Shown: piece by piece, positions 16,234-25,702 of the stretch
How positions within the stretch are numbered: the stretch's first letter is position 1
Layout of the letters: every line of letters begins with the position of its first letter
Assembly (NCBI GenBank): GCA_003599235.1
Contig: QZJE01000002.1
Location: forward strand, 1 to 64,000
Direction: 5' to 3'
Source: Actinomycetota bacterium
GTDB lineage: Bacteria; Actinomycetota; Aquicultoria; SURF-47
Length of the DNA stretch: 64,000 bases
Notes under the pieces: generated by a model
Told to the model about the DNA's origin: nothing
Database searches by the model: none
Seen by the model: only the letters and a program-made list of their open reading frames with translations
Made by a program: the position numbers and the translations under genes

Positions 16234-19200
16234 TTAATGCCCGTTTCCTTTTTTCTCTTCCTCAGCGCCTTTTCTTACGGCTTTAAGAAAAATAACTCCC
16301 GGTTCAATATCTAGCTCCTCAAGTACCTGATAACGCCTAGGATCTCTAGTTAATTGCGAAACCTTGCTTTTTTTATCAAGCAAGTCGCCGAAAACAATAG
16401 CTCCGCTAGGACAAGTTTGAGCACAAGCCGGCTGGACTTCGCCATCCTTGACACGCCTACCTTTAGCGTGGGCGGCTTCTTTAGCTTCTCTTATGCGGTG
16501 GGCGCAAAAGGTGCATTTATCGGTAAAACCTGAACTTCTAACAGACACTTCAGGGTTTAGTTGTTGGTCTAGTGGGCTTGGCCATTCGGGATTAAGCCAG
16601 TTAAATATTCTGGATCTGAAAGGGCAGTTAGTGTTGCAATACCTAGTACCTACGCAGCGATGATATGTCTGGCCGTTTAAACCGTCGTCGGTTCTAAAAG
16701 GAGCGTAAGCTAAACACATTGCTTCACAAGGAGCTTTGCCGCACTGATAACAATTAACAGGAATCATTTTAGCTCTTATATTAGGGTATTCTCCCTCCCA
16801 ATAGCGGTCAATTCTCATCCAGTTTTTGTGGCGGTGCAAGATAGTTTGCTCTTCATCAACAATCGGAATGTTATTTTCTGCATAACAAGAAGTCATACAG
16901 GCTTGGCAACCGGTACATTTGTCCAAGTCAACAACCATCCCCCAGCGATAACGGAATTTGGGTATGCGTGCCTTAAGGCCTATTATTGGGATTGGCTTAG
17001 TAGTCGGCTTCTTAGCTCTATCTAGAGGGGGAACGGCTTCAATAGCTTTAAGTTTTTTGTGGGCAACTGTTTCCAATTCTTCTGGGCTTATCCATTGAAC
17101 AATTTCTCTATCCAGCTCCCTTACGCCATTTTCAAGCCCCGGGGTTTTAAGATCAGGATCCGTCTTAGCTATTATCCTAGAGCCGTTTCCTTTTTTAACT
17201 TCTACCTCTGTAAGGCTCCAGGCTAAGCTTTCACTAACATTCGTAGTTTCTGATTTTACTATTTTAAGAGGATTAACGCCTCGTTTTTTAGCATACCGTC
17301 CGTATTCCTGGTGTCCTTGGCCGATGGGAATAGCTATCGCTTCCGGATGAATAGCAGGGAAAGGATAAGCAGGAACTTCTATTTTGCCGGTCTGAGATTT
17401 AATTTCTATTAGGTCCCCTTCTTCTACTCCAAGCTCTTTGGCTTTTTCGGGGTTTATAGCAGCCCAGGTCCCCCAAGCACCAGTTATTAGTGGCTCGGGA
17501 AGTTGCTGCAGCCACGGCTGGTTAGCTCCCCGACCATCGTAATGGTTATGTGAGGGATAGGCGATTAAACTTAGTTTGTCATTATGCTCTTCTTTAACCT
17601 GTGGTTTTGGTAACTTGGCTGGATCTGGGGATTTTTTTATAGCTACAGTACTTTCTTCTTCCCAGAAGCCACCTTGTTTTTGGCACTTTGTCCAAAAATT
17701 GCCGAAAGTAAGTTCTTTAGTTTTACCCCTAGCTTTAGCATCGTTATATACGGCACGCCAACTTTGTTTAACGTATGTTCTAAAATCATGCCAGTTGTAA
17801 GTGTTGCTAATTTCTTTTATTTGTTTGGCAATAGATAGGATAATTTCCCCAAGCTGTTTACTATTATATAAAGGAGATATTACCGGCTGCATCAGTCCTA
17901 TGGATTTATTTCCGTTATCAATTAAAGGAATATAGCTATCCCAGCTCTCAAGATAGGTGGCACTTGGCAGAATTAAATCGGCATTTGCCGTGGTGTCGTC
18001 TTTAAAAGCTGAGAAACTAACTACAAAAGGGACCTTTTCCAGGCCTTCTTTTAAGGCGATCCCATCAGGTAAGTTGAATACAGGATTGCTATTATAGATA
18101 AAAGCAATTCCCACTTCGCTTTTAGACATTTGATTAGCTAATTCATTTATACGTTTAAAAGAAGCATTGGGTTGCACTAGATCATTAAATATTGATTTGG
18201 AAGGGTTAATAAGGCCGCCGCTTTTACCAACAGAGCCAACCAAATGGTTTAAGACATTAGCAGCAGTCGCATTTTCAAATCCGTTTTTAGAATTGCTGGC
18301 AAGACCTGCAGAAATAGCAATCGATGGTTGTTCTTGGGCGAACTTTCTAGCAACTTGTTCCAGCACTTCTTTTTTAACTCCAGATAATTTTGATATTTTT
18401 TCCGGGGTGAAATCTTCTAAATACTTAGCCCAAGCAGCTTTCTTTGGTTTTATTAAGGGATGAAACAGATTTTTGGCGACAATTATTTGGGCTATGCTTA
18501 ATGCAACCAGCCCTTCGGTTCCAGGTTTAATAGGGAACCACTCGTCAGCATTGGCGCCTGTTAGCGATAGCTTGGTTTCGAACTGCACTAAAGTGCCCCT
18601 TTTGCCTGAACCGAATTGAGGCTCTCTTAGCTTTCCGTAAGCATCGGCGTGTTTTACAGGAGATGCCCAGGTGTCTAATAGATCAGTACCCAAAGAAAGA
18701 ACATAGGCGGAATTAGCGATATCATAATGGCCAATATCTTTAAATCCGAAACATACTTCATTGGCCTGAGCTGCCGTTTCGTTTCCAAACAGTTCAAAGG
18801 GGTAGACGTTGTCGGCTCCGAAATGGTTGGCAAAAGAGGTAAGTAACTTTCCCTGACTGCTTCTTAGGGGCTCTGTAATAAAGGCTACTTTTTTTGATTT
18901 ATCACGATTAGATAATTTTTCAGCTACTATGCTCTCTGCTTCTTCCCAGCTGATTTTTTTATAGCCTTTACCGCTTTTTATCAAAGGAGTTTTAATCCGG
19001 TCGGGATTATACAGCACTTGCAGGCCCGCATGTCCTCTTAGGCAGAGTCGTCCGTTATTAACCGGAAAGAAAGGATTTCCTTCTATTTTTTTGGCTCTGC
19101 CCTCTCTAGTTTTTACTTGTATTCCGCAACCGGCAGAACATTGACGGCAAACACTAGAGTACCAGGTAGGCAAACCGAGTACTTCTCCGTCAGGAGGGCT

Positions 19201-19323
19201 AACGTAGGAGTACAACTTCTCTTGAGTATTTTTTTTAAGGCTAAAAAGGTTATTGTAGAGAGGACCAAGAGTTGCCGCACCTAAGTACTTAAGGAACTTA
19301 CGGCGTTCAATCGAGCGCTTCAT
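16234..19323 (-). CDS. actB: ActB-like: molybdopterin-oxidoreductase-like domain fused to a four-cluster ferredoxin domain
   Basis: RRKFLKYLG Tat motif; 'CRQCSAGCGI'; C-terminal 'CTGCQACMTSC', 'CYQCGKAPCEAMC', 'CVGTRYCNTNCPF', 'CTFCAHRI...CAQTCPSGAI'. Confidence 0.9.
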   Translation of the reverse strand: MKRSIERRKFLKYLGAATLGPLYNNLFSLKKNTQEKLYSYVSPPDGEVLGLPTWYSSVCRQCSAGCGIQVKTREGRAKKIEGNPFFPVNNGRLCLRGHAGLQVLYNPDRIKTPLIKSGKGYKKISWEEAESIVAEKLSNRDKSKKVAFITEPLRSSQGKLLTSFANHFGADNVYPFELFGNETAAQANEVCFGFKDIGHYDIANSAYVLSLGTDLLDTWASPVKHADAYGKLREPQFGSGKRGTLVQFETKLSLTGANADEWFPIKPGTEGLVALSIAQIIVAKNLFHPLIKPKKAAWAKYLEDFTPEKISKLSGVKKEVLEQVARKFAQEQPSIAISAGLASNSKNGFENATAANVLNHLVGSVGKSGGLINPSKSIFNDLVQPNASFKRINELANQMSKSEVGIAFIYNSNPVFNLPDGIALKEGLEKVPFVVSFSAFKDDTTANADLILPSATYLESWDSYIPLIDNGNKSIGLMQPVISPLYNSKQLGEIILSIAKQIKEISNTYNWHDFRTYVKQSWRAVYNDAKARGKTKELTFGNFWTKCQKQGGFWEEESTVAIKKSPDPAKLPKPQVKEEHNDKLSLIAYPSHNHYDGRGANQPWLQQLPEPLITGAWGTWAAINPEKAKELGVEEGDLIEIKSQTGKIEVPAYPFPAIHPEAIAIPIGQGHQEYGRYAKKRGVNPLKIVKSETTNVSESLAWSLTEVEVKKGNGSRIIAKTDPDLKTPGLENGVRELDREIVQWISPEELETVAHKKLKAIEAVPPLDRAKKPTTKPIPIIGLKARIPKFRYRWGMVVDLDKCTGCQACMTSCYAENNIPIVDEEQTILHRHKNWMRIDRYWEGEYPNIRAKMIPVNCYQCGKAPCEAMCLAYAPFRTDDGLNGQTYHRCVGTRYCNTNCPFRSRIFNWLNPEWPSPLDQQLNPEVSVRSSGFTDKCTFCAHRIREAKEAAHAKGRRVKDGEVQPACAQTCPSGAIVFGDLLDKKSKVSQLTRDPRRYQVLEELDIEPGVIFLKAVRKGAEEEKKGNGH

Positions 19324-19367
19324 GTACTGATTTATCCTCCTATAACAGCTTGTTAGGTGTAACCCTT

Positions 19368-19397
19368 AGTATATTATTTTACTGATTGTAATATACT
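19368..19397. promoter_or_regulatory. Perfect 9-bp inverted repeat in the divergent actB / cytochrome intergenic region
   Basis: AGTATATTA-N12-TAATATACT. Confidence 0.45.
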
Positions 19398-19468
19398 TGA
19401 TTATCTTTATCAAGAAAGTTGTTATTAAATTATCGATTTGTTATTATGTCTGCTAAAGGAGATTACCT

Positions 19469-20431
19469 TTGAGCAAAAAAGCAGTTACTTATATAGTTAT
19501 CGGGGCAATATTGGTAATTACATCGCTTGCTTATTATTCGTTTGCCACTGGTGGACTATTTAGCGAACTGCCTTTTTTAAATCGTTTAATTATCAAACCT
19601 AAAGCTGAGATATCTCACAAGGGCCAGTGGGGCTCCCGCTTTATTGCTTGCATTGCCTGCCATGGCGATATTACCTCTGATGCGAATCCGTGGCATAAAT
19701 TGCATTTATCTAATACCGTTAACCTGATTACATGTGACACTTGTCATACTAACCAAAACATGGGGAAAAGAACAGTTGAAGGAAGAAACCTTATTGACCG
19801 TACGTTGTGCTTGAAGTGCCATCCCCAAAAATTTACCACCTACACTGCTGATCACCAGAAGAAAAATTGGATGAGACTGCACGAAAAACTTGTCAATTAT
19901 AAGGAAAAAGAAAAATGTTTTTCTGAGTGCCATAAGCGCAATGAACTGGATTTTTGTGGTACATGTCACGGAACTCACAAGAATGAAAAAAATTGGATAC
20001 AAACCCACGGCAAGACAGCAGAAAAAACGCAGTATGGATGCTTAAAATGTCACGAAAAAACAGCAACCTGCGGGAAAAAATGTCATTTCGGAATAGTGAT
20101 GCCGCATAGTATCCCAAAATATGAAAAGTTTTGGCGAAGCGATATTACAGATCCTGGCTGGATGTTTGTTCATGGAGATATAGGATTAGATAAAGGGGTT
20201 AGAACTTGCCAGCAATGCCATAAATTAAAAGTAGAGGATTCTCAATTTTGCGAAACTTGCCATCATCGAAAATTTTATAAAGAAATGCCTAACTTGCCTG
20301 TTCCATGGATGAAAGGCGGAATGGTATATGTTAACAAAAAAGGAGCCAGAAGTTGCTGGCAATGTCACAATATGCATTTCTGCGCCTACTGTCACGTAAC
20401 CGGCAAAAAACCTACCAAGAACCGTTATTGA
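19469..20431 (+). CDS. Multiheme c-type cytochrome (9 CXXCH + 2 CX3CH)
   Basis: CIACH, CDTCH, CLKCH, CFSECH, CGTCH, CLKCH, CGKKCH, CQQCH, CETCH, CWQCH, CAYCH; N-terminal TM; TTG start after AAGGAG. Confidence 0.88.
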   Translation: MSKKAVTYIVIGAILVITSLAYYSFATGGLFSELPFLNRLIIKPKAEISHKGQWGSRFIACIACHGDITSDANPWHKLHLSNTVNLITCDTCHTNQNMGKRTVEGRNLIDRTLCLKCHPQKFTTYTADHQKKNWMRLHEKLVNYKEKEKCFSECHKRNELDFCGTCHGTHKNEKNWIQTHGKTAEKTQYGCLKCHEKTATCGKKCHFGIVMPHSIPKYEKFWRSDITDPGWMFVHGDIGLDKGVRTCQQCHKLKVEDSQFCETCHHRKFYKEMPNLPVPWMKGGMVYVNKKGARSCWQCHNMHFCAYCHVTGKKPTKNRY

Positions 20432-20493
20432 CCTCCAACCCCCTTCTTATTAAAATCTAACTAAGAGCTCTTACAATATAAGGAGTAGTAATA

Positions 20494-21546
20494 ATTAACA
20501 AAATTAAGAACTTAGTATCCAGCACTAATTCATTGGCAATATTAGGAGCAGTGGCTATAGTTTCGCTTTTTGTGTTTACCCTGGTTGTTACCTTTACCAG
20601 TTCTCCTACATTCTGTAATTTTTGTCATGAAATGAAAGCTGATATTAAGAGCTGGGAAGTATCCACTCACGGCAAGGTGACTTGCTATGCTTGTCATGGT
20701 AAAACAAACGTTTTTGCCTTACTAATAGATAAGCCCACAAAACTCAAAGAGCCCATAGCTCATTTTGCTAATAATTATGAACTGCCAATAAATGCCGAAG
20801 GCAAACTTTCGCAGAATCATGAAGAGTTTCCCAACAAAGTTTGTGAACGTTGTCATAGCATTAGAAAGCGAAATGTGACCCCCAAGAACGGAATCATTAT
20901 AAATCATCAAAAGCACATAGATAAAGGATTTACATGTACTGCATGTCACAATCGAGTGGCTCATAAAACTATTAAGAAGTATCTTGCAAAAGATGTTCTG
21001 GCAAATAATCCCAATGCTTACAGAGACCGTTCTGAAATGCGATATTGTATGGAGCACCATAATGGGAAAAAAGGCCAAGGCCCCAGTAAATGTACAACTT
21101 GCCACCCTAAAGCCTTTAAGTTTATGCCAGGATTTCATAAAGAAAAAGGATTTATATACCCGGTTGGTGCCAATAGAGGCATACACGGGCAAATGGCTAA
21201 AAAAGATAGAAAGGCCTGCATGGCCTGTCATCACTCTGAGGATGAATTCTGCAATAAGTGCCATGGCATGAGTATGCCTCATCCGGAGGCCACGTGGACC
21301 AAAGGGCCTATCCAACATAAAGTAATTGGCAAGATGAATCCTAAAAGCTGTCAAAAATGCCACCCAGGAGTCGACTTCTGCGGCAATTGCCATCATAAAC
21401 GCACAGGCGGAGTATCTAAAACCCTTCCTTGGGTTAAGGTGCATTTTAAAGTGGTCACCGGAACTGGCGGTAAACAATGTTGGGGAAATTGCCACACACC
21501 TCTTTTCTGCGCTAACTGCCATCTTAAGAATGGAATGAAGCAATGA
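20494..21546 (+). CDS. Multiheme c-type cytochrome with NapC/NirT-like N-terminus (10 CXXCH + 1 CX3CH)
   Basis: CNFCH, CYACH, CERCH, CTACH, CTTCH, CMACH, CNKCH, CQKCH, CGNCH, CWGNCH, CANCH; upstream extension NKIKNLVSSTNS gives a charged anchor N-terminus, start at ATA 20491 or ATT 20494 inferred (track start TTG 20533). Confidence 0.75.
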   Translation: MNKIKNLVSSTNSLAILGAVAIVSLFVFTLVVTFTSSPTFCNFCHEMKADIKSWEVSTHGKVTCYACHGKTNVFALLIDKPTKLKEPIAHFANNYELPINAEGKLSQNHEEFPNKVCERCHSIRKRNVTPKNGIIINHQKHIDKGFTCTACHNRVAHKTIKKYLAKDVLANNPNAYRDRSEMRYCMEHHNGKKGQGPSKCTTCHPKAFKFMPGFHKEKGFIYPVGANRGIHGQMAKKDRKACMACHHSEDEFCNKCHGMSMPHPEATWTKGPIQHKVIGKMNPKSCQKCHPGVDFCGNCHHKRTGGVSKTLPWVKVHFKVVTGTGGKQCWGNCHTPLFCANCHLKNGMKQ

Positions 21547-23288
21547 TAGAAAAAGACATTTTATGGCATAGTAGTGCTCATTTGTTGGCGCATGCAGTAA
21601 AAGAACTGTATCCCAAAACCAAGCTGGGAATAGGTCCTTCTATTGAAACCGGCTTTTATTATGATTTTGACTTTGAACATAAGCTAACTCCTGAAAACCT
21701 CAATAAAATAGAGAAGAAAATGGCTGAGTTAGCAGCTAAGAATTATCCAATCACCAAGGAAACGCTATCCAAAAAAGATGCTGTTAAGTTGTTTAAGGAG
21801 CGGGGAGAGGATTATAAGGTAGAGCTAATTAATGAGTTGCCCGATAAAGAGGTAACAGTTTATCATCAAGACTCCTTTGTAGATCTTTGCCGCGGGCCTC
21901 ACGTTAAATCAACGGGTCTAATGAAAGCATTTAAGCTCACCTCCATTGCCGGAGCTTACTGGCGCGGTGATGAAAAGCGCCCGATGTTGCAGAGGATATA
22001 TGGTGTTTCTTTTGAATCGAAAGCACAGTTGGATGATTTCTTAGAAAAGCTTAAGGAAGCAGCCAAAAGAGATCATCGGGTATTAGGTAAAGAGCTAGAT
22101 ATATATAGCATTACTGATGAATGGGGGGCAGGACTTCCTCTGTGGCATCCTAACGGCGGACTGCTTCGCCATGTCATTGAATCTTACTGGAAAGACCTTC
22201 ATTTAGAAGAGGGATACTCGTTAATTACTACCCCTCACATGGCTAAATTGGATTTATGGGAAACTAGCGGTCACTGGGATTTTTACCGCGAGAATATGTA
22301 TTCGCCCATGGAGATAGAGGGAGCTGACTATGAGATAAAGCCGATGAATTGTCCGGGGCATATGCTTATCTATAAATCGAAAACTCGCAGTTACAGGGAT
22401 TTACCAATCAGGTGGGCTGAGTTAGGGACAGTTTATCGTTACGAGAGAAGCGGTGTTTTACATGGCCTGCTAAGAGTAAGGGGATTTACTCAGGATGATG
22501 CCCATATTTTTTGTTCTACTGAGCAACTTAATGATGAGATTCTGGCAATATTAAAGTTAGCTATAAGAATTCTTAAAACCTTTGGTTTTAACGAATACGA
22601 CATTTATTTATCTACCCGGCCAAAAAAATATGTAGGCAGCTTAGATAACTGGGAGCGGGCAACTAACGCATTAAAGAAAGCCCTTGAGGATTTAATGCTT
22701 GATTACCAGGAAGATCCCGGAGAAGGCGTTTTCTATGGGCCTAAGATAGATATCAAAATAAAAGATGCTCTAGGAAGAGCTTGGCAGTGCAGCACAATAC
22801 AGGTAGATTTTAATTTGCCAGAGCGCTTTGAAATACAGTATATGGGTAAAGACAATAAGGAGCACCGGCCGATAATGATTCACAGGGCTATTATGGGCTC
22901 ACTGGAGCGTTTTATAGGCTGCTTAATAGAACACTATGCGGGGGCCTTTCCTCTTTGGCTAAGCCCCGTTCAAGCAACTATATTGCCTATTGCCGACCGT
23001 CACAATGATTATGGCCTAGAAGTAGAAAAGCAGTTAAAAGAGGCCGGTTTAAGGGTTAGTTCTGATTTGCGTTCGCAATCGGTTAATAAAAAAATACGTG
23101 ATGGGCAAAAACAAAAAATCCCCTACATGCTTATAATCGGTGACGAAGAGGTAGAAAAAAAGGTGCTTTCAATAAGAGACAGGCAAGGCAAAGATATAAG
23201 AAATGTTAAGGTGGATTCATTAAAAAAAGGTATTTTGAAACTGGTTAATAAAAAAAGCCTTGATTTAGAGTTAAATGCCAGTGTATAA
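21543..23288 (+). CDS. thrS: Threonyl-tRNA synthetase lacking the N-terminal TGS domain
   Basis: Editing domain 'HSSAHLLAHAV', 'VDLCRGPHV', class II motifs 'MNCPGHMLIY', 'RYERSGVLHGLLRVRGFTQDDAHIFC'. Confidence 0.93.
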   Translation: MIEKDILWHSSAHLLAHAVKELYPKTKLGIGPSIETGFYYDFDFEHKLTPENLNKIEKKMAELAAKNYPITKETLSKKDAVKLFKERGEDYKVELINELPDKEVTVYHQDSFVDLCRGPHVKSTGLMKAFKLTSIAGAYWRGDEKRPMLQRIYGVSFESKAQLDDFLEKLKEAAKRDHRVLGKELDIYSITDEWGAGLPLWHPNGGLLRHVIESYWKDLHLEEGYSLITTPHMAKLDLWETSGHWDFYRENMYSPMEIEGADYEIKPMNCPGHMLIYKSKTRSYRDLPIRWAELGTVYRYERSGVLHGLLRVRGFTQDDAHIFCSTEQLNDEILAILKLAIRILKTFGFNEYDIYLSTRPKKYVGSLDNWERATNALKKALEDLMLDYQEDPGEGVFYGPKIDIKIKDALGRAWQCSTIQVDFNLPERFEIQYMGKDNKEHRPIMIHRAIMGSLERFIGCLIEHYAGAFPLWLSPVQATILPIADRHNDYGLEVEKQLKEAGLRVSSDLRSQSVNKKIRDGQKQKIPYMLIIGDEEVEKKVLSIRDRQGKDIRNVKVDSLKKGILKLVNKKSLDLELNASV

Positions 23289-23351
23289 TTCAGTATTTGA
23301 AAGAAGAAGTGATACTTCTCACCTATTGGCTTAAAGCTAACTAGGTTTGAT

Positions 23352-23378
23352 AGGTAGCTTCTATGCTGCCTTTTTTTA
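23352..23378 (+). terminator. Hairpin + U-run upstream of infC (intrinsic terminator / leader attenuator)
   Basis: GGTAGC-ttctat-GCTGCC followed by TTTTTTT. Confidence 0.7.
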
Positions 23379-23394
23379 TTTTAAGGAGGAATAT

Positions 23395-23958
23395 ATCAGA
23401 AGACCTTTTAACAGAAAGCCGCTGATTAGGGCGAATCAAATGATTCGCGTACCTGAAGTAAGAGTAATTAGCCCTGATGGGGAGCAATTGGGGGTAAAGC
23501 CTACCAGGGAAGCACTTGAATTAGCGGATAAGCATGGACTTGATTTAGTAGAAGTGTCTCCTAATGCAAAACCGCCGGTAACAAGAATTATGGATTTAGG
23601 CCGTTACCGCTACGAGTTAGAGCAAAAGGAGAAAAAGGCAAGAAAGCATCGAACTACCATTGAAGTAAAAGAAATCAAGTTAAGGCCTAAAATAGATGAT
23701 GGTGATTTTAACACCAAGAAAAACCATGTTATCAGGTTTTTAAAACACGGGGCTAAAGTAAAGGTAACTATAATGTTTCGTGGCCGTGAGATGGCTCACC
23801 CGGATTTAGGAAGAAAGTTATTAGACCGATTAGCTGAAGACGTGGCTGAGTATTCAGAGATCGAGTTTGCACCAAAACAGGAAGGCCGCAATATGATTAT
23901 GATATTAAACAGTACTTATAAAGAGGATAAAGAAATGCGGGACATTCCTAAGGATTAG
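23395..23958 (+). CDS. infC: Translation initiation factor IF-3, inferred AUC start codon
   Basis: 'RANQMIRVPEVRVISPDGEQLGV', 'LRPKIDDGDFNTK'; AAGGAGG then ATC at 23395 in frame. Confidence 0.9.
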   Translation: MRRPFNRKPLIRANQMIRVPEVRVISPDGEQLGVKPTREALELADKHGLDLVEVSPNAKPPVTRIMDLGRYRYELEQKEKKARKHRTTIEVKEIKLRPKIDDGDFNTKKNHVIRFLKHGAKVKVTIMFRGREMAHPDLGRKLLDRLAEDVAEYSEIEFAPKQEGRNMIMILNSTYKEDKEMRDIPKD

Positions 23959-23998
23959 GAGCGTCCCCAGACTAAACCCGAAGAGGTGAAAGAACGAT

Positions 23999-24190
23999 AT
24001 GCCGAAGAAGAAAACGCATAAGGGTGCGGCTAAGAGATTTAAAGAAACGGGAACGGGTAAGCTGATGCATGCCCGTATTGGACATAGCCATATTTTAGAA
24101 AAAAAGAGCCCTAAAAGAAAAAGAAAACTAAGAGGGGAAGCAGTTTTAGGCGGCAAACATGCAAAGAATGTTAAGTCGCTGATTAAATAA
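23999..24190 (+). CDS. rpmI: 50S ribosomal protein L35
   Basis: [22 protein letters not shown]. Confidence 0.95.
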   Translation: MPKKKTHKGAAKRFKETGTGKLMHARIGHSHILEKKSPKRKRKLRGEAVLGGKHAKNVKSLIK

Positions 24191-24204
24191 TAGGAGCAAG
24201 AGCA

Positions 24205-24558
24205 ATGCCTAGAGTAAAAGGTGGAACAAAAACTATAAAGAGGCACCAAAAGATATTAAAGCAAGCTAAGGGATATTACGGTGCCAGAAGCCGGACCTAT
24301 AAATCTGCTAAAGAACAGCTTACAAAGTCGCTTTCTTATGCTTACCGTGATAGGAAGGTAAGAAAAAGATTCTTCAGGCAACTTTGGATTACCAGAATCA
24401 ATGCTGCTGCCAGAATTAACGGCTTGTCTTATAACAAGCTTATATCGGGACTGAAAGCTGCTGATATCGAAATTGACCGTAAGAACTTAGCCGAGATGGC
24501 TATTAGTGATCCTAGTGGGTTTGCTAAATTAGCAGAGATTGCTAAGACCAGTAAGTAG
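24205..24558 (+). CDS. rplT: 50S ribosomal protein L20
   Basis: '[22 protein letters not shown]', '[21 protein letters not shown]'. Confidence 0.97.
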   Translation: MPRVKGGTKTIKRHQKILKQAKGYYGARSRTYKSAKEQLTKSLSYAYRDRKVRKRFFRQLWITRINAAARINGLSYNKLISGLKAADIEIDRKNLAEMAISDPSGFAKLAEIAKTSK

Positions 24559-24579
24559 CAAGTCGTTAGTAGTAAGTGG

Positions 24580-25635
24580 TCAGATTTCCCAGATATGCTT
24601 GCCTTTCTTTAGAAAATCAAGCCAGTGTCTTTGGAAATCCGTGTAGTTTTTATAGCGGTAAATGTTCATTATAGCTTTCTCTAAAGTTTTCTTTTTGCGT
24701 ACCTGTAAAAGCAAGCGGCAAAATTTCTCTTCGCCAAATCTCTCCAGTAAAAAACTAGTCATACTAAGCGATTGGCTATACCAGAGGTTAACCTTGTTTT
24801 GGTCGCTGGCTTCACTGACATCAGTTGCCAGGTGCATTTTAATGGGAAAGTAATTTTGGGCTCTTAGTTTAGCCATAAATGGTTTAAACTGGCTTGCTCT
24901 CTTGGGGTCGTATTTTAGCTGGATAAATAATGCTAAACCTTCATCTAGCCAAGCTATATTTGCCGAATCGGAATTAACAAAGCTTTTTAGAATCAAATGC
25001 TGTATTTCGTGAGGCAATACCGATATAAAAAGATTTTCACTTTGATACAAATAGATTTCGTCTTTTTGGTAATCGCTAAAGCCTTCAGACCATTTGGGTT
25101 TTCTGGTATACAATATATAGTCGTCTTTGTTGCTAAACAGATAAATCTTTATTTTAATTAAACCGTAAACATCGGGGGCAGGAAGGCCAACCAAAGAAGG
25201 GATTTCTTTGTAGTATTCTTCAGCTTTTTCTGCAATCAATTGAGCTCTGGGGTTATCTTCTCCGTCTGCCCAGACAAGAAAATGCTCAGTTGTTACATAG
25301 GTTTCTTTGCCTGGTTTTGGGCTGCTAATAGAGTTGCCATTTTCTACTTGGGATGCTTTTGGTTGAGTAATGATTATTAATGATAAGCAAATGGCAGCTA
25401 CTAATGAAATTATCGTTACAATCTTGATGATATTTGACAAGTGTTCCGACCGGGGTTCTTTGGGTTGGGTTTTGGGTTTATTTTTCTTAGCTTCTAGCTT
25501 TGCAATGGAGTCCTTGCATTTTTTGCAAATGTTTTTGGAAGGCACAAAACACTGCTTACAAAAAGGAGTAGAGCAGTTAGTGCAAAGATACTTCGCTTTC
25601 TTGTCCGGATGGTTCCAGCAATTTGCATTATCCAC
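24580..25635 (-). CDS. Zinc-ribbon/B-box N-terminus + TM + gluzincin peptidase (peptidase MA-like)
   Basis: 'CWNHPDKKAKYLCTNCSTPFCKQC', TM segment, 'LPHEIQHLILKSF...WLDEGLALFIQ' (HEXXH...E). Confidence 0.7.
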   Translation of the reverse strand: MDNANCWNHPDKKAKYLCTNCSTPFCKQCFVPSKNICKKCKDSIAKLEAKKNKPKTQPKEPRSEHLSNIIKIVTIISLVAAICLSLIIITQPKASQVENGNSISSPKPGKETYVTTEHFLVWADGEDNPRAQLIAEKAEEYYKEIPSLVGLPAPDVYGLIKIKIYLFSNKDDYILYTRKPKWSEGFSDYQKDEIYLYQSENLFISVLPHEIQHLILKSFVNSDSANIAWLDEGLALFIQLKYDPKRASQFKPFMAKLRAQNYFPIKMHLATDVSEASDQNKVNLWYSQSLSMTSFLLERFGEEKFCRLLLQVRKKKTLEKAIMNIYRYKNYTDFQRHWLDFLKKGKHIWEI

Positions 25636-25702
25636 AGGGTAATTCTAACATAATCTTAGTTAAGCTATAATTCTCTAATAGTATTTTAAAAAGGACACAC
25701 AA

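Noticed and set aside
16234-19323. Formate dehydrogenase / nitrate reductase catalytic subunit
   Set aside because: The fused C-terminal ferredoxin domain and neighbours NrfD-DUF3341, monoheme cytochrome and ActF-like protein fit ActB of alternative complex III better.
20722-21543. 273-aa minus-strand ORF in the track
   Set aside because: Antisense to a cytochrome with regularly spaced heme motifs on the plus strand; its protein has no coherent domain pattern.
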